A stretch of 64,000 bases of DNA from Pontibacter silvestris. GTDB lineage: Bacteria; Bacteroidota; Bacteroidia; Cytophagales; Hymenobacteraceae. Where the stretch lies: assembly GCF_020907275.1 (NCBI RefSeq), contig NZ_JAJJWI010000014.1:1-64000 (forward strand). The letters are read 5' to 3'. Positions 40,721 through 50,717 of this stretch are shown here, piece by piece; within the stretch, counting starts at the first letter, position 1, and every line of letters begins with the position of its first letter. A program made the translations under genes and the position numbers. A model generated the notes under the pieces. That model was not told the origin of the DNA and did not search any database. It saw nothing but the letters and a program-made list of their open reading frames with translations.

Positions 40721-43288
40721 TTAACTCTCTTTAAAATACACTTTAAAGGTACTTCCTTCTCCAACTTTACTGCTTACTTCTACTTTACCGCCTAAAGCCT
40801 CTATTTGAGTTTTAACCAAAAACAGCCCCAGCCCCTTACCGTTGATATGCGCATGGAAACGTTTATATAATCCGAAAACATGGTTCTTTTGCTTTTCATA
40901 TTCAAAACCTATGCCATTATCAGCCACAACAAGTACTGTATATTTGCCCTCTTGGTTTGCAGACACTTTAATAACTGCTTCTTTATCACGTGACCGGTAC
41001 TTAATAGCGTTAGATACTAAGTTGAACAATATACTGTTCAGGTAGCCTTTGACAGTATAGACAGATTCGGCTTGTGTAAAATCGCTTTCTATGGTGATGT
41101 TTTCTTTCTCAACCTGATCCTCGAGCGTTTGAAGAACCTCTGTTAATGCTTTTTCGAAATCTAAATGTATTTTTATCTTGCTCAGGTTCCCTCTGATTGA
41201 TAAAATGTGGTTCAGATCTTTTATAATGGTATCTAATGTCTCTGCCGATGATTGTAAGCCATTAATAATTCTTTCCTTTGTCTTTTGATCAGCACTTGGG
41301 TGTCCAAAAAGGTTAGACAAACCCAGAATATTAGCAACGGGTGCTCTTAAGTTATGAGAAACAATGTGTGTAAACAGCTGTAACGACTGATTATGAAGTT
41401 GTAATTCTTCAATGAAATTATTCCTCTCCTGTTTAGCCCGCTGTTGCGCAGTTATATCTGTAAGTAGTATAATATAACGCTGTACATTGCCAGCATCATC
41501 CAGAACAGGGGTTATTTCCTGGTTAAGCCAAAGGTCTCTGCCTGATTTACTTATGTAAGGAACCTCTCTTACAGAATAGTTTGTACGCCTGTCTTTCTGA
41601 ACAATATCAATAAGTGTGTTAATGAAGATATCTAAAAAGGTGCTGTTGTTTGATCTTTTATCAGTTAACAGTTCTATAGCACTTTTATCAACTATTTCCT
41701 GCGGTGATAATTCAGTTATACGGCTAAAGCTACTATTCACCCACTCAACTCTTCCGCTGGCATCGGCAATAATAACGCCTGTATGTGTTTTACTTGCTAC
41801 AACAGAAAGCATTTCGAGCTCCTGCTTAGATTTTACTTTAGCAGTGATATTGCTAAAAAATACAGACAGGCCTTCCTCTGAAGGAATCGCTTTTACATCC
41901 AGCCATAAATTGGATCTTTTAAAGCAGGCTTCAAAATGAACGACTTTGCCTGAAGCTAACGCATAATGATAATTTCTGAAGAATGTTTGATTTACTTCTT
42001 CAGGGAACACTTCCCAAATGCTTACTCCAATAAGTTCATTTCTGTTCGTGTGCAATAACCTGTCGAATTCACAGTTTATATATGTGAAATTCCAGTTCTT
42101 ATCTAGTGTAAAAAAAGCATCCGTAATACTTTCAAAAACAGTATTAAGCTTTTTAGCCTGTTGCTTAATAATGTTATGTGAGAGGCTGGCTTCTGTAATG
42201 TCTTTGGCAATAGTATAAACGCCAATTATCTCACCATTTACTTCAACCGGAATTTTAGTTACTTCAAAGGTTTTTTGTCCCTTATTTTGCCAATTAAGGA
42301 CTATTTCGAACTTTACAGAAGTGCCGTTTAATGCCTCTTTCAGACTCCGTGTACAAGATGGCGCAGCTTCAGGTGAAAGAAAGTCTAAAAGGAAATGGTT
42401 TATAATTTCGTGCTTTTGCAAGCCAGTGAAAGTAAGAACAGCGGAATTCACATCTAACACAACTCCTTGCTTATTCTCATAAAGAACCATGTCCGGGTTA
42501 TTGTTAAACAACGACTTGAAACGCTGCTCATTCTCCTGAAGCCTTTGCCTGTTGGCTACTTGTGTTGTAACGTCGCGGGAGTTCAACACAAAAGCCCTGA
42601 CAGCAGGGTTTTGTAATTGGTTACTGCCTGTTACCTCAATCCATTTCCATTCACCATTGGCACATTTACAACGAATTTCAGGAATAGTTACCTGGCCTTC
42701 TTCCAACAGCATTGTTAGTGCCTTTTGCCATTTAGCAAGGTCATCCGGGTGAACCATTTTGTAAGCATTTATGCCTATAAACTCTTCTGGCGTGTAACCA
42801 AAAATTCTAAACATAGAACCGCTACTGTAGAGTATATTGCCATTCTCATCAAGTAGAGACATTATGTCTGATCCATTTTTTATTAAGGCTTGATGCAGTT
42901 CTTCCTTTTCGCGTATTTTTTCATTTGCCAGATGCCTTTCAGTCTCATTACGGGCTACGCAGAAAACAACATTTTCTTCTGCTGACCATACTGCCGACCA
43001 GCTAATAGGCACTGTCTTGCCAGACTTATGTACATAGCAATTCTCAAAGGTTGTTGTTTTAAGACCTTTTATTATTTCCTGAAAGGTTTTAAAAGTATTA
43101 AAGGAATCCTTTGGGTGTACAAAATCTAAGAAATATCTGCCGGTTAACTCTTCATTACTATATCCTGTAATATGTTTGCACGCATCACTTACCTGTAGAA
43201 ATTTACCCTTTTCATCTATGGTACAAATCATATCAAGGGAATATTTCATGACCTTATCCAGAACCAGTGTGCCGTCATCGAATTCCAT
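40721..43288 (-). CDS. Multi-PAS sensor histidine kinase
   Basis: An 855-residue cytoplasmic kinase with no membrane segment. About five PAS/PAC units fill residues 1-630, seen from repeats of motifs such as YSNEELTGRYFLDFVHPKD, YTPEEFIGINAYKMVHPDD and LQKHEIINHFLLDFLSPE (each cut short here). The dimerisation and phosphorylation site is HIVSHNLRAPVANILG (His near 646), followed by the N box FNLVSNAIKYRS, ADNGIGFEYE and GKGLGLFLVKTQ. PAS units may bind heme, flavin or other ligands; none can be named. It is paired with the receiver gene 12 bp downstream. Being next to the nitrate cluster, it is a candidate regulator of it, without direct evidence. Confidence 0.93.
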   Translation of the reverse strand: MEFDDGTLVLDKVMKYSLDMICTIDEKGKFLQVSDACKHITGYSNEELTGRYFLDFVHPKDSFNTFKTFQEIIKGLKTTTFENCYVHKSGKTVPISWSAVWSAEENVVFCVARNETERHLANEKIREKEELHQALIKNGSDIMSLLDENGNILYSSGSMFRIFGYTPEEFIGINAYKMVHPDDLAKWQKALTMLLEEGQVTIPEIRCKCANGEWKWIEVTGSNQLQNPAVRAFVLNSRDVTTQVANRQRLQENEQRFKSLFNNNPDMVLYENKQGVVLDVNSAVLTFTGLQKHEIINHFLLDFLSPEAAPSCTRSLKEALNGTSVKFEIVLNWQNKGQKTFEVTKIPVEVNGEIIGVYTIAKDITEASLSHNIIKQQAKKLNTVFESITDAFFTLDKNWNFTYINCEFDRLLHTNRNELIGVSIWEVFPEEVNQTFFRNYHYALASGKVVHFEACFKRSNLWLDVKAIPSEEGLSVFFSNITAKVKSKQELEMLSVVASKTHTGVIIADASGRVEWVNSSFSRITELSPQEIVDKSAIELLTDKRSNNSTFLDIFINTLIDIVQKDRRTNYSVREVPYISKSGRDLWLNQEITPVLDDAGNVQRYIILLTDITAQQRAKQERNNFIEELQLHNQSLQLFTHIVSHNLRAPVANILGLSNLFGHPSADQKTKERIINGLQSSAETLDTIIKDLNHILSIRGNLSKIKIHLDFEKALTEVLQTLEDQVEKENITIESDFTQAESVYTVKGYLNSILFNLVSNAIKYRSRDKEAVIKVSANQEGKYTVLVVADNGIGFEYEKQKNHVFGLYKRFHAHINGKGLGLFLVKTQIEALGGKVEVSSKVGEGSTFKVYFKES

Positions 43289-43637
43289 TTTGTTCTATAA
43301 AAGGATGTATTCTTTATTTCTTAGCTTATATTATGTGCAAAACCTCTAACTAGTGTATATACTTCTATTATTGTAATATTCTATGGGTTAGCTATGTATA
43401 CAATTATAATTATAGTATAATTCCAATCAAAGGAGTTTTTATAATTTTTTTAAAATTATATTATGTCCAAATAGCGCTTATTTCTGGGGAACTATGTTAA
43501 GGAAATCAATATAACTCGATGAAAATGAATATACTAATTCTTTTATATAGGTGGCTTTTGCTTATGGTGTGTTGCAGTAACTAATTTTACCAGTGTTAAA
43601 GTTTGGTGAGAAGGTAACGCTACAATGAAAAATAAAG
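43289..43637. other. AT-rich gap upstream of the PAS kinase
   Basis: About 350 bp between the kinase start and the first tRNA gene. It contains short AT palindromes such as ATTATAATTATAG near 43404 but no clear promoter, coding frame or RNA. Confidence 0.4.
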
Positions 43638-43712
43638 TCGGAGTGGCGGGATTCGAACCCACGACCTCCAGCACCCCATGCTGGCGCGATACCAGGCTAC
43701 GCTACACCCCGA
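43638..43712 (-). tRNA. tRNA-Pro (anticodon GGG)
   Basis: A 75-nt cloverleaf on the minus strand: acceptor TCGGGGT pairs with ACTCCGA (one G-U), the anticodon stem CCAGC/GCTGG holds loop ATGGGGT with anticodon GGG, and the T arm carries GGTTCGAATCC. The CCA end is not encoded. It reads codons CCC and CCT. Confidence 0.97.
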
Positions 43713-43737
43713 GTAATACAAAATATTCTGTGAAAAG

Positions 43738-43768
43738 AAAAGCCTCATAGAAGAACTATAAGGCTTTT
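43738..43768. terminator. Hairpin between the two tRNA-Pro genes
   Basis: AAAAGCCTCATAG and CTATAAGGCTTTT form a stem around AAGAA with one internal mismatch, flanked by A and T runs. It can end transcription of the tRNA-Pro(TGG) gene on the minus strand, so the two tRNAs may be separate units. Confidence 0.65.
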
Positions 43769-43770
43769 AG

Positions 43771-43845
43771 TCGGGGTGGCAGGATTCGAACCTACGACCT
43801 CCACATCCCAAATGTGGCGCGATACCGGGCTACGCTACACCCCGA
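43771..43845 (-). tRNA. tRNA-Pro (anticodon TGG)
   Basis: A 75-nt cloverleaf on the minus strand with acceptor TCGGGGT/ACCCCGA, anticodon stem CCACA/TGTGG, loop TTTGGGA with anticodon TGG, and T arm GGTTCGAATCC. CCA is not encoded. It differs from the neighbouring tRNA-Pro mainly in the anticodon stem and acceptor, and reads CCA, CCG and other proline codons by wobble. Confidence 0.97.
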
Positions 43846-44273
43846 ACTATTTCTTTATAAACATAGAAGCCTATGAGTAGACTTATATACTACAAGTACA
43901 CCTTAAACTACGAGTGCATTTGGTGATGCAAAAATAGGAAGTATGATGATAAAAGGAAATGTTTACTGCAAAATTTGTAAGTTTATTTTCAATAAAATTA
44001 AGGAATAAATAAGCTGTTAAGCCTCGGCAGCTAACGGATGAAAGAAATGCGACTCTAACAGTTTACAGAGATTTTTAAGCAGCTCTTATACAATTTTTTA
44101 CAAGATAATTGGGAGTGATTGACAGGCATTTTATTGAAGGAGACATGAAATAGGGGGTGGTTAAATAACAAGTGTAGTTTGATATTCATACCACTTTGTC
44201 AAGCAGTAACCTTTTACTTTTGTCTAAGATAGCAACAGATATTTTCAGCTAATTAGGGGAGGAGAGTCTTAAA
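43846..44273. other. Gene-free interval between tRNA genes and fabH
   Basis: About 430 bp with no convincing open frame or structured RNA. It should contain the tRNA promoter (minus strand); a TATTTTTG on the minus strand at 43936-43929 is a candidate -7 element, but no matching -33 element stands at the right distance. Confidence 0.4.
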
Positions 44274-44313
44274 AAAAACAGAAAAGCGGCCATTGAGCCG
44301 CTTTTCTGTTTTT
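44274..44313 (-). terminator. Terminator after fabH
   Basis: Perfect stem AAAACAGAAAAGCGGC / GCCGCTTTTCTGTTTT around the 6-nt loop CATTGA, placed 10 bp past the fabH stop codon. An A-run on the left serves as U-tract on the minus strand. Confidence 0.9.
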
Positions 44314-44323
44314 ACCTTACATG

Positions 44324-45322
44324 TTATTTGGGGTCGTACGCCCATTTTACATAAATAGCACCCCAGGTAAATCCGCCCCCAAAAGCAGCAAGTATAATGT
44401 TATCGCCTTTCTTAAGCTGACTTTCATACTCCCACAGGCAAAGCGGAATAGTACCGCTGGTTGTGTTACCATACTTATGAATATTAAGCATTACTTTATC
44501 GCTGGTAACGCCCATACGGTTTGCTGTAGCTTCGATAATGCGTTTATTTGCCTGGTGAGGCACAAGCCATGCTACATCGTCTGAACTGAGGTTGTTTCTT
44601 TCCATAACCTCAGCAGACACATCTGCCATGTTTTTAACGGCAAACTTAAATACTGTCTGGCCTTCCTGATACGCGTAATGTTCCCTGGCTTGTATAGTGT
44701 CTATAGTGGCAGGCTTACGGCTACCGCCCGCTTTCATGTGTAAAAAAGGAGCACCGCTGCCATCAGATTTCAACACCTGATCTAGTACACCATAGCCTTC
44801 TGTATTTGGCTCCAGCATAACAGCACCACCTCCGTCACCAAATATAATGCAGGTAGTTCTATCTGTATAGTCGATAATAGACGACATTTTATCGGCACCT
44901 ACTACGACTACTTTTTTGTACTGGCCAGATTCTATAAACCTAGAACCAGTTGCCACGGCATATAAGAATCCGGAGCAGGCAGCCTGTAAATCGTAGCCGA
45001 AAGCATTAACAGCACCAATTTCTGCTGTAATAAGGTTTGCCGTAGCCGGAAATACCATGTCTGGTGTAGTTGTCGCACAAATCAGCAGATCAATTTCTTC
45101 CGGTTTAGTATTCGTTTTTTTGAGCAAATCTCTAACTGCAGGTACGGCAATGTGTGAAGTCCCTTTTCCTTCCCCTTTCAGAATGCGCCTTTCTTTAATG
45201 CCGGTGCGGGAGGTAATCCATTCATCATTTGTTTCAACCATCGTTTCGAGCTCTTTATTAGTGAGCACGTATTCTGGTGCGTAGCCACTTACACCTGTAA
45301 TAGCGGCAGTGATTTTACTCAT
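44324..45322 (-). CDS. fabH: Beta-ketoacyl-ACP synthase III
   Basis: Condenses acetyl-CoA (or a branched acyl-CoA) with malonyl-ACP, the first step of fatty acid elongation. The 332-residue protein has the catalytic Cys116 (LQAACSGFL), His in VPHQANKRI (about 258) and Asn in [12 protein letters not shown] (about 288). It closes the DUF177-rpmF-plsX-fabH group, 130 bp after plsX, and is followed by a strong terminator. Confidence 0.96.
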   Translation of the reverse strand: MSKITAAITGVSGYAPEYVLTNKELETMVETNDEWITSRTGIKERRILKGEGKGTSHIAVPAVRDLLKKTNTKPEEIDLLICATTTPDMVFPATANLITAEIGAVNAFGYDLQAACSGFLYAVATGSRFIESGQYKKVVVVGADKMSSIIDYTDRTTCIIFGDGGGAVMLEPNTEGYGVLDQVLKSDGSGAPFLHMKAGGSRKPATIDTIQAREHYAYQEGQTVFKFAVKNMADVSAEVMERNNLSSDDVAWLVPHQANKRIIEATANRMGVTSDKVMLNIHKYGNTTSGTIPLCLWEYESQLKKGDNIILAAFGGGFTWGAIYVKWAYDPK

Positions 45323-45452
45323 ATCAAAAATATTCTTTGGTTAAAAGTTAGAGTGGCAAGATACAAAAAAACTTGGCACAACCTGTCAGTCTTAATAATT
45401 GCAACTGAAGCAGTTTATGCCAAGCTATCTTGTTTTGGCCACCGGCCAATGC

Positions 45453-46394
45453 TTATTCGCTATAGTTCTTTTTGAACCTCTCTGAGATTCTAGAAGTAGC
45501 CATGTGTTGTGCATGAAGCACCATATTACAAATTGCCCTTGGGGTAGATACACCATGGCCTATTACAGCATTACCGTTTATGCCTAAAATGGGGCTGCCA
45601 CCTACGGCCTCATAGTTAAACTTGTCAAAGAAAGGATCTTTGATGTTTTTACTTTCAAGGATGTCGTAGAGCGACTCAGACAACTTAAGAATAATATTGC
45701 CTGTATAGCCATCACAAACAATTACATCAGCCTTATCATTAAAAAGATCGCGCCCTTCAATGTTACCGATAAAGTTAATGCTTGTGTTAGCCTTAAGGCG
45801 TTGGTATGCTGCCTGTGTAACAACTGTGCCTTTTCCTTCTTCCTCACCGAGGTTCATTAGGCCAACCTTCGGGTTTTCTATCTCCAGCACATAGTGAGCA
45901 TAGATAGAGCCAATCTCACCAAACTGCTCCAGTACTTCTGGTTTGCATTCGGCATTGGCGCCAACATCTAACATGATGCCTATTCCACCACTGAGTTTAG
46001 GTACCAGGCTGGCTATTGATGGCCTGAGAACACCTTCAACTGCCTTCACGCTGAACATGGCTCCTACCAGCATAGCTCCTGTATTACCTGCACTGCAAAA
46101 AGCATCAGCTTTTTGTGCTTTAAGCAGGCCGTAACCTATAGCTATACTGGAGTCTGTTTTTTGAGTCAGGGCCTTGGTAGGGTGTTCGCCCATTTCAATT
46201 ACCTGGCTAGCATGCACAACCTGAATTTGGGAGCCCGTGTACCCGTTCTCCGCTAACTGCGACTTAATAACATCTTCCTGGCCAATTAGCAGAATAATGT
46301 CATCTTCGTTAAGCTTTTGAGTGGCCAGTATTGCACCCTTGATCGTAGCCTCAGGTGCAAAATCGCCGCCCATAGCGTCTAAGGCGATCCTCAT
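45453..46394 (-). CDS. plsX: Phosphate acyltransferase PlsX
   Basis: Makes acyl-phosphate from acyl-ACP for phospholipid synthesis at the membrane. The 313-residue protein has the start [14 protein letters not shown], the [11 protein letters not shown] segment, [16 protein letters not shown] ([13 protein letters not shown]) and [18 protein letters not shown], all typical of the family. It follows rpmF by about 50 bp in the conserved gene order. Confidence 0.96.
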   Translation of the reverse strand: MRIALDAMGGDFAPEATIKGAILATQKLNEDDIILLIGQEDVIKSQLAENGYTGSQIQVVHASQVIEMGEHPTKALTQKTDSSIAIGYGLLKAQKADAFCSAGNTGAMLVGAMFSVKAVEGVLRPSIASLVPKLSGGIGIMLDVGANAECKPEVLEQFGEIGSIYAHYVLEIENPKVGLMNLGEEEGKGTVVTQAAYQRLKANTSINFIGNIEGRDLFNDKADVIVCDGYTGNIILKLSESLYDILESKNIKDPFFDKFNYEAVGGSPILGINGNAVIGHGVSTPRAICNMVLHAQHMATSRISERFKKNYSE

Positions 46395-46445
46395 GTACTG
46401 GATGTTGTTTAATTATACAGAACTAAAACTAGAGCAGGCTAATGC

Positions 46446-46643
46446 TTACTGGGCGTTAGTTGTATAATTTTTAATTGCCAGCTTGCCTTTGTGATACAGG
46501 TCACCTTCCACTACATATGCGTGGTGGTACAGGTGAGGAGTATCTGTAGTAGGGCAAATAGCAATGGCTTTCTCAGAAAGTTTTTGATGAGTTCTTCTCT
46601 TATCTCTTCTGGTCTTCGAAATCTTACGTTTAGGATGTGCCAT
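46446..46643 (-). CDS. rpmF: Ribosomal protein bL32
   Basis: A 65-residue basic ribosomal protein of the large subunit. It starts [19 protein letters not shown], the invariant L32 N-terminus. Only one cysteine of the classical four-cysteine zinc ribbon remains ([14 protein letters not shown]), so it should not bind zinc in the normal way; other Bacteroidota L32 proteins show a similar reduced form. It lies between the DUF177 gene and plsX, as in most bacteria. Confidence 0.97.
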   Translation of the reverse strand: MAHPKRKISKTRRDKRRTHQKLSEKAIAICPTTDTPHLYHHAYVVEGDLYHKGKLAIKNYTTNAQ

Positions 46644-46696
46644 TTTCTGTTAAAATTTACTTGCTGTTGTTATACTTAATACTTTTAAACTCAATG

Positions 46697-47245
46697 TTAG
46701 TTCAGGTTTCTGAGAGCGCTCCAGCGAGGATCAATATCGTCATCATCGTTGTCATCACTGTTATCGTCATCTCCTGCCTGCTTAGAAGAGTAAATCAGGA
46801 TGTCCTGATCATCGTCTTCATTCTCGTCTGTTTCCTCTACAAAGCGCGGATGCAGTTTCTTCATCGGCAGCGATAAACCTATAAAGTCATACAGGTGCTG
46901 CGCAATATTGATGGATTGTGTGCCTTCTGTAATCTGCCACAAATCATCGTCTAGTTCTGCATTTTCAGGTCCGAACTTTATACGGAAAACCTCCTGCACG
47001 TCCACCGGATGATCAAATTCATCCAAGCTTCTGTCGCAGGTAAGGCGAACAGTACCTTTAATATCGAAGTGGAATGTAAGCAGCGTTTCTGCCTTATCCA
47101 GCTCCACTTTTGCCAGTAGTTTTCCCCCCAGGATTATATCCTTTGCAAACAGATCGAAGAATGAATCGTCTAGCTCAAACTCGTACTCATGCTTTTTATT
47201 GCTGAGTTTGGCTATGTTGATTTCAAAATCTTTTAGCTTTTTCAC
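46697..47245 (-). CDS. DUF177 (YceD-like) protein
   Basis: A 182-residue protein of the DUF177/YceD family, nearly always encoded before rpmF. Family features are the LRLTCDRSLDEFDHPV-type segment (VRLTCDRSLDEFDHPVD, with one Cys where many members have CxxC) and the ITEGTQSINIAQHLYDFIGLSLPM block. The last third is very acidic (runs of Asp and Glu, about residues 135-170). Plant and bacterial members have been linked to 23S rRNA maturation; that role is not proven here. Confidence 0.88.
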   Translation of the reverse strand: MKKLKDFEINIAKLSNKKHEYEFELDDSFFDLFAKDIILGGKLLAKVELDKAETLLTFHFDIKGTVRLTCDRSLDEFDHPVDVQEVFRIKFGPENAELDDDLWQITEGTQSINIAQHLYDFIGLSLPMKKLHPRFVEETDENEDDDQDILIYSSKQAGDDDNSDDNDDDDIDPRWSALRNLN

Positions 47246-47311
47246 TACCGTTTTTTATTGCAAGACGCAAAATTAGAATAATAATCTGACAAATAAAAAC
47301 GCACTGTTATA

Positions 47312-48334
47312 TTATACAGCGTGTATTTGTTCTGCCGTGCGTTTTTTAATGATGTCGCATGCTAAGAACAAGGCCTCCCGGAAAGAGGTTTCATCTGCTA
47401 TGTGCTTATTAGCAATATCATACGCAGTTCCGTGATCGGGAGACGTACGTACTACAGATAAACCTGCTGTAAAATTTACTCCTGTTTCCATGGCCAATGT
47501 TTTAAAAGGAATTAACCCTTGGTCATGATACATCGATACCACTGCATCTACTTTCTTATATAAGCCCATCCCAAAGAAGCCGTCGGCAGGGTAGGGGCCA
47601 AACACCAGGTGGCCACGTTCTTTCAGGTGCATAACAGCAGGCCGGATAATTTCAATCTCCTCACTACCTAACAAACCCTTCTCACCTGCATGAGGGTTCA
47701 GCCCCAGCACAGCTACACGGGGCTTCAAAATGCCAAAGTCAAGTTTAAGCGACTCTAACAATATAGTAAGCTTACGGATAAGTAGATCATAGGTAAGCTT
47801 GCCTGGCACTTCAGCTATTGAAATATGTCCTGTAACTGTTGCTACGCGTAAGTCTTCGCTTACGAGCAGCATCAGGCTATCGGCAGCATCAAAATAAGAA
47901 GTAAGGAACTCTGTGTGGCCCGGAAAATTAAACTCTTCTGACTGAATGTTGTCTTTGTCGATAGGAGCTGTCACGAGGCCGTCCAGAAGCCCGGCTTTTA
48001 AATCTTTGCTGGCTGCCATTAAAGACTCTAAGGAAGCTTTGCCGGATACCGGGGTCGGGTTTCCTGGTTCCAAAGCTATATCTTCCTCCCAACAGTTTAC
48101 CACATTTATTTTTCGCGGTACCAATGCCTCTGCTGATGCCACCTGCTGAAAATGGAAATGCTCTGCTTGAAGTATTTTGCGGACTTTGTTAATTAATGCG
48201 GCAGAGGCATAAATAACAGGAGTACAATAGTTCAGGATGCGGTTATCGGATAACGTTTTAACGATTACCTCTGGGCCAATGCCATTGGTGTCGCCTATAC
48301 TGATGCCTAATTTTGCTTTATATTTGTTTTCCAT
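47312..48334 (-). CDS. pdxA: 4-hydroxythreonine-4-phosphate dehydrogenase
   Basis: Oxidises 4-phosphohydroxy-L-threonine in vitamin B6 (PLP) synthesis. The 340-residue protein carries ISIGDTNGIGPEVI at the start, APIDKDNIQSEEFNFPGHTEFL (cut here for length: APIDKDNIQ, FPGHTEFL), the metal-binding LNPHAGEKGLLGSEE and VSMYHDQGLIPFK. It lies 6 bp after the aminopeptidase gene and upstream of DUF177-rpmF, all on the minus strand, so the run 49774 to 44324 may be partly co-transcribed. Confidence 0.95.
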   Translation of the reverse strand: MENKYKAKLGISIGDTNGIGPEVIVKTLSDNRILNYCTPVIYASAALINKVRKILQAEHFHFQQVASAEALVPRKINVVNCWEEDIALEPGNPTPVSGKASLESLMAASKDLKAGLLDGLVTAPIDKDNIQSEEFNFPGHTEFLTSYFDAADSLMLLVSEDLRVATVTGHISIAEVPGKLTYDLLIRKLTILLESLKLDFGILKPRVAVLGLNPHAGEKGLLGSEEIEIIRPAVMHLKERGHLVFGPYPADGFFGMGLYKKVDAVVSMYHDQGLIPFKTLAMETGVNFTAGLSVVRTSPDHGTAYDIANKHIADETSFREALFLACDIIKKRTAEQIHAV

Positions 48335-48340
48335 TTTATC

Positions 48341-49774
48341 TTATTTAGCCAAAGAGCTAAGGTAATTGTAAACAAGGCGAAGTCCTGAACCTGTGGCCAG
48401 TTTACCTCTGTAAGAATCTTCGCTATGTAAATAAGCAGTGCCGGCTATATCAAAATGCACCCAGGGGTAACTGGTGAAACACTCTAGAAACTTTCCTGCT
48501 GTAATAGCACCTGCATCGGCTGGACCTAGATTCTTAATGTCAGCTATATCAGACTCTAAATATTTTTTATATTCATCCCAAAGCGGTAACTCCACAATGC
48601 GTTCATGTACGGCGTTGCCTGCTTCTTTTAAACCTCTTAATATTTCGTCTCCGGCATTACCCATAGCCACTAAACCTTCTTTTCCTACGGCACGCATAGC
48701 TGAACCTGTTAAGGTGGCTATATCTATCACCAGTTGCGGATTGTACTTCTGAGCAAAGCTTAAGGCATCAGCTAATATTAGTCTGCCTTCAGCGTCAGTG
48801 TTCAGCACTTCAACCGTCGTGCCGTTGTGCATAGTTAGTACATCACCTGGAGTAAAGGCATCGCCGCCGGGGCGGTTGTCAGTAGCTGGCACCAGGGCAA
48901 TAACATGAATAGGAAGCTTGTTTTTGGCAATGGCATATAAGATACCAGTTACAGTAGCCGCACCTGCCATGTCAGACTTCATGAAGTCCATAGAGTGAGG
49001 TGTAGGTTTCAGGCTTAAACCGCCCGTATCGTATACCACACCTTTCCCGACTAACACATAAGGCTGCTGGTTTTTGGCATTCTCTGGTTTCCATTCCATT
49101 ATGGTGAATGTAGGCGGCTCCTCGCTTCCCTGGTTTACAGCAATCAATCCGCCCATCTTAAGCGCCTGAATCTGCAACTCATCCAGCACTTCTGTTTTAA
49201 AGCCTGCTTCCTTCCCAAGTTCTTCCAACTGCTCACTAAATTGTACTGCCGTCTGGTAATTAGGAACCTCATTTACAAGATCACGCACCTTATAAACAGC
49301 TTCAAGTACAGTTTGCAGTTCCTGCACAGCCTGTTCTTTTATACTGTCGTCTGTAATAGTAATGCTTTGTAAAGCACTAGGCTTTGCATCTTTGGTCTTG
49401 TACTTAAGGAACTGGTAATTGCTCAGGTATAAGCCTTCAGCTAAATATAAGCTGGCCTGGGTACCGGTTTTATCTACAATGGATATCTCCTGTACTTTGT
49501 TAGATTTTAATTGCTTTTGTAAAGTGTAGCCAGCCTGGCGAAATGTTTCTCTGGCAGCGTTTTCTGTTTTGGCATCTGAGGCCACTACAATATACAGATG
49601 GTGTGTATAACGGTTCAGGGAGATAAACTTAGCCTCCTGCTGTATCTGGCTTTGCACATAAACAGCTTCTTCCTGCTGAAGCTCCTCCAGCGAATTTACC
49701 TGTTCAGCCCGCACAATCAGGGCTACGTCTGTATTTTTACCTACCGATGTATTGTATTTGAGTTGTGTTGGCAT
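48341..49774 (-). CDS. Leucyl aminopeptidase, M17 family
   Basis: A 477-residue cytosolic aminopeptidase that removes N-terminal residues from peptides. The C-terminal catalytic domain has VGKGVVYDTGGLSLKP (metal-binding Asp and active Lys nearby), MKSDMAGAATV, and the family signature NTDAEGRLILADAL with its two acidic metal ligands; TLTGSAMRAVG follows. The N-terminal 170 residues are the variable oligomerisation domain. It is divergent from ksgA with 159 bp between them. Confidence 0.95.
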   Translation of the reverse strand: MPTQLKYNTSVGKNTDVALIVRAEQVNSLEELQQEEAVYVQSQIQQEAKFISLNRYTHHLYIVVASDAKTENAARETFRQAGYTLQKQLKSNKVQEISIVDKTGTQASLYLAEGLYLSNYQFLKYKTKDAKPSALQSITITDDSIKEQAVQELQTVLEAVYKVRDLVNEVPNYQTAVQFSEQLEELGKEAGFKTEVLDELQIQALKMGGLIAVNQGSEEPPTFTIMEWKPENAKNQQPYVLVGKGVVYDTGGLSLKPTPHSMDFMKSDMAGAATVTGILYAIAKNKLPIHVIALVPATDNRPGGDAFTPGDVLTMHNGTTVEVLNTDAEGRLILADALSFAQKYNPQLVIDIATLTGSAMRAVGKEGLVAMGNAGDEILRGLKEAGNAVHERIVELPLWDEYKKYLESDIADIKNLGPADAGAITAGKFLECFTSYPWVHFDIAGTAYLHSEDSYRGKLATGSGLRLVYNYLSSLAK

Positions 49775-49792
49775 TTGTCATTTGTATCTTTG
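49763..49792 (+). promoter_or_regulatory. Bacteroidota-type promoter for ksgA
   Basis: TTG at 49763-49765 and a perfect TATCTTTG at 49785-49792, spaced 19 bp. It overlaps the first codons and leader of the divergent aminopeptidase gene and would give ksgA a leader of about 135 nt. Confidence 0.5.
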
Positions 49793-49933
49793 GGTCGCAA
49801 TATAGCAAGTATAATACGTAAAGCGAAAAAACAGCTTCCTACGTAGGAATAGCTATAAAGTAAAGTTTTTAGATATAACGCGTTCTGGCCAAAAAGTATA
49901 CCTTTTGTGCTGAAACTATAAATTACAAATTCT

Positions 49934-50713
49934 GTGAGCAAAGTAAGTCCGAAGAAGCATTTAGGCCAGCATTTCCTGGTAGACCAGAACATCGCCATAA
50001 AGATAGTGGAGCAGTTATCATTGCACCGGGGTGTGCAGGATGTGCTGGAAATTGGCCCCGGTATGGGCGTGCTCACGCAGTACCTCTTGCAGCACCAGGA
50101 GTACAGCACAACGGTAGTAGACATTGACAGAGAGTCTATCGCTTACTTAAAAGAGCATTTCCCGCAGTTACAGGAGCGTATCATCTCTGCTGATTTTCTA
50201 AAAACAGATCTGAGTAAACTTTTTCCGGGGAGCTTTGCCATTATAGGCAACTTCCCTTATAATATATCGAGCCAGATTTTCTTTAAAGTTCTGGAACAGC
50301 GGGATGTGGTGCCGGAGGTAGTGTGTATGATTCAGAAAGAAGTAGCGGAAAGGCTGGCAGCCCCTCCAGGCTCTAAAACTTATGGAATATTGAGTGTGCT
50401 GTTGCAGGCTTTTTACACAATTGACTATAAGTTTACCGTCAGCGAGCATGTGTTTCATCCGAAGCCAAAAGTAAAGTCGGCTGTGATAGGCTTGTTGCGT
50501 AACGACCGAGAAAGTCTTCCTTGCGACGAGAAGTTGTTCTTTACTGTTGTTAAGCTAAGCTTCGGAACCAGGCGTAAAACACTAAGAAACTCGCTCCGAA
50601 GTTATAACTTGCCGCCTGAAGTATCAGCACAGCCTGTTTTCGATAAACGAGCTGAGCAACTCTCGGTAGAAGATTTTATAGCGTTAACCCAACTGATAGA
50701 GGAGAATAGTTGA
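49934..50713 (+). CDS. ksgA: 16S rRNA (adenine(1518)-N6/adenine(1519)-N6)-dimethyltransferase
   Basis: Dimethylates two adjacent adenines near the 3' end of 16S rRNA during small-subunit assembly. The 259-residue protein starts with GTG (SKVSPKKHLGQHFLVDQ matches the family start exactly). The SAM site is VLEIGPGMGVLTQ and the target-base motif is GNFPYNISSQI (NxPY). The C-terminal helical domain carries FGTRRKTLRNSL. It is followed 4 bp later by mgtE, so the two are probably one transcript. Confidence 0.96.
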   Translation: MSKVSPKKHLGQHFLVDQNIAIKIVEQLSLHRGVQDVLEIGPGMGVLTQYLLQHQEYSTTVVDIDRESIAYLKEHFPQLQERIISADFLKTDLSKLFPGSFAIIGNFPYNISSQIFFKVLEQRDVVPEVVCMIQKEVAERLAAPPGSKTYGILSVLLQAFYTIDYKFTVSEHVFHPKPKVKSAVIGLLRNDRESLPCDEKLFFTVVKLSFGTRRKTLRNSLRSYNLPPEVSAQPVFDKRAEQLSVEDFIALTQLIEENS

Positions 50714-50717
50714 GATC

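Noticed and set aside
46446..46643. Loss of zinc-ribbon cysteines in L32 as a sign of a broken gene
   Set aside because: Reduced-cysteine L32 proteins are known in Bacteroidota and the rest of the protein is normal.
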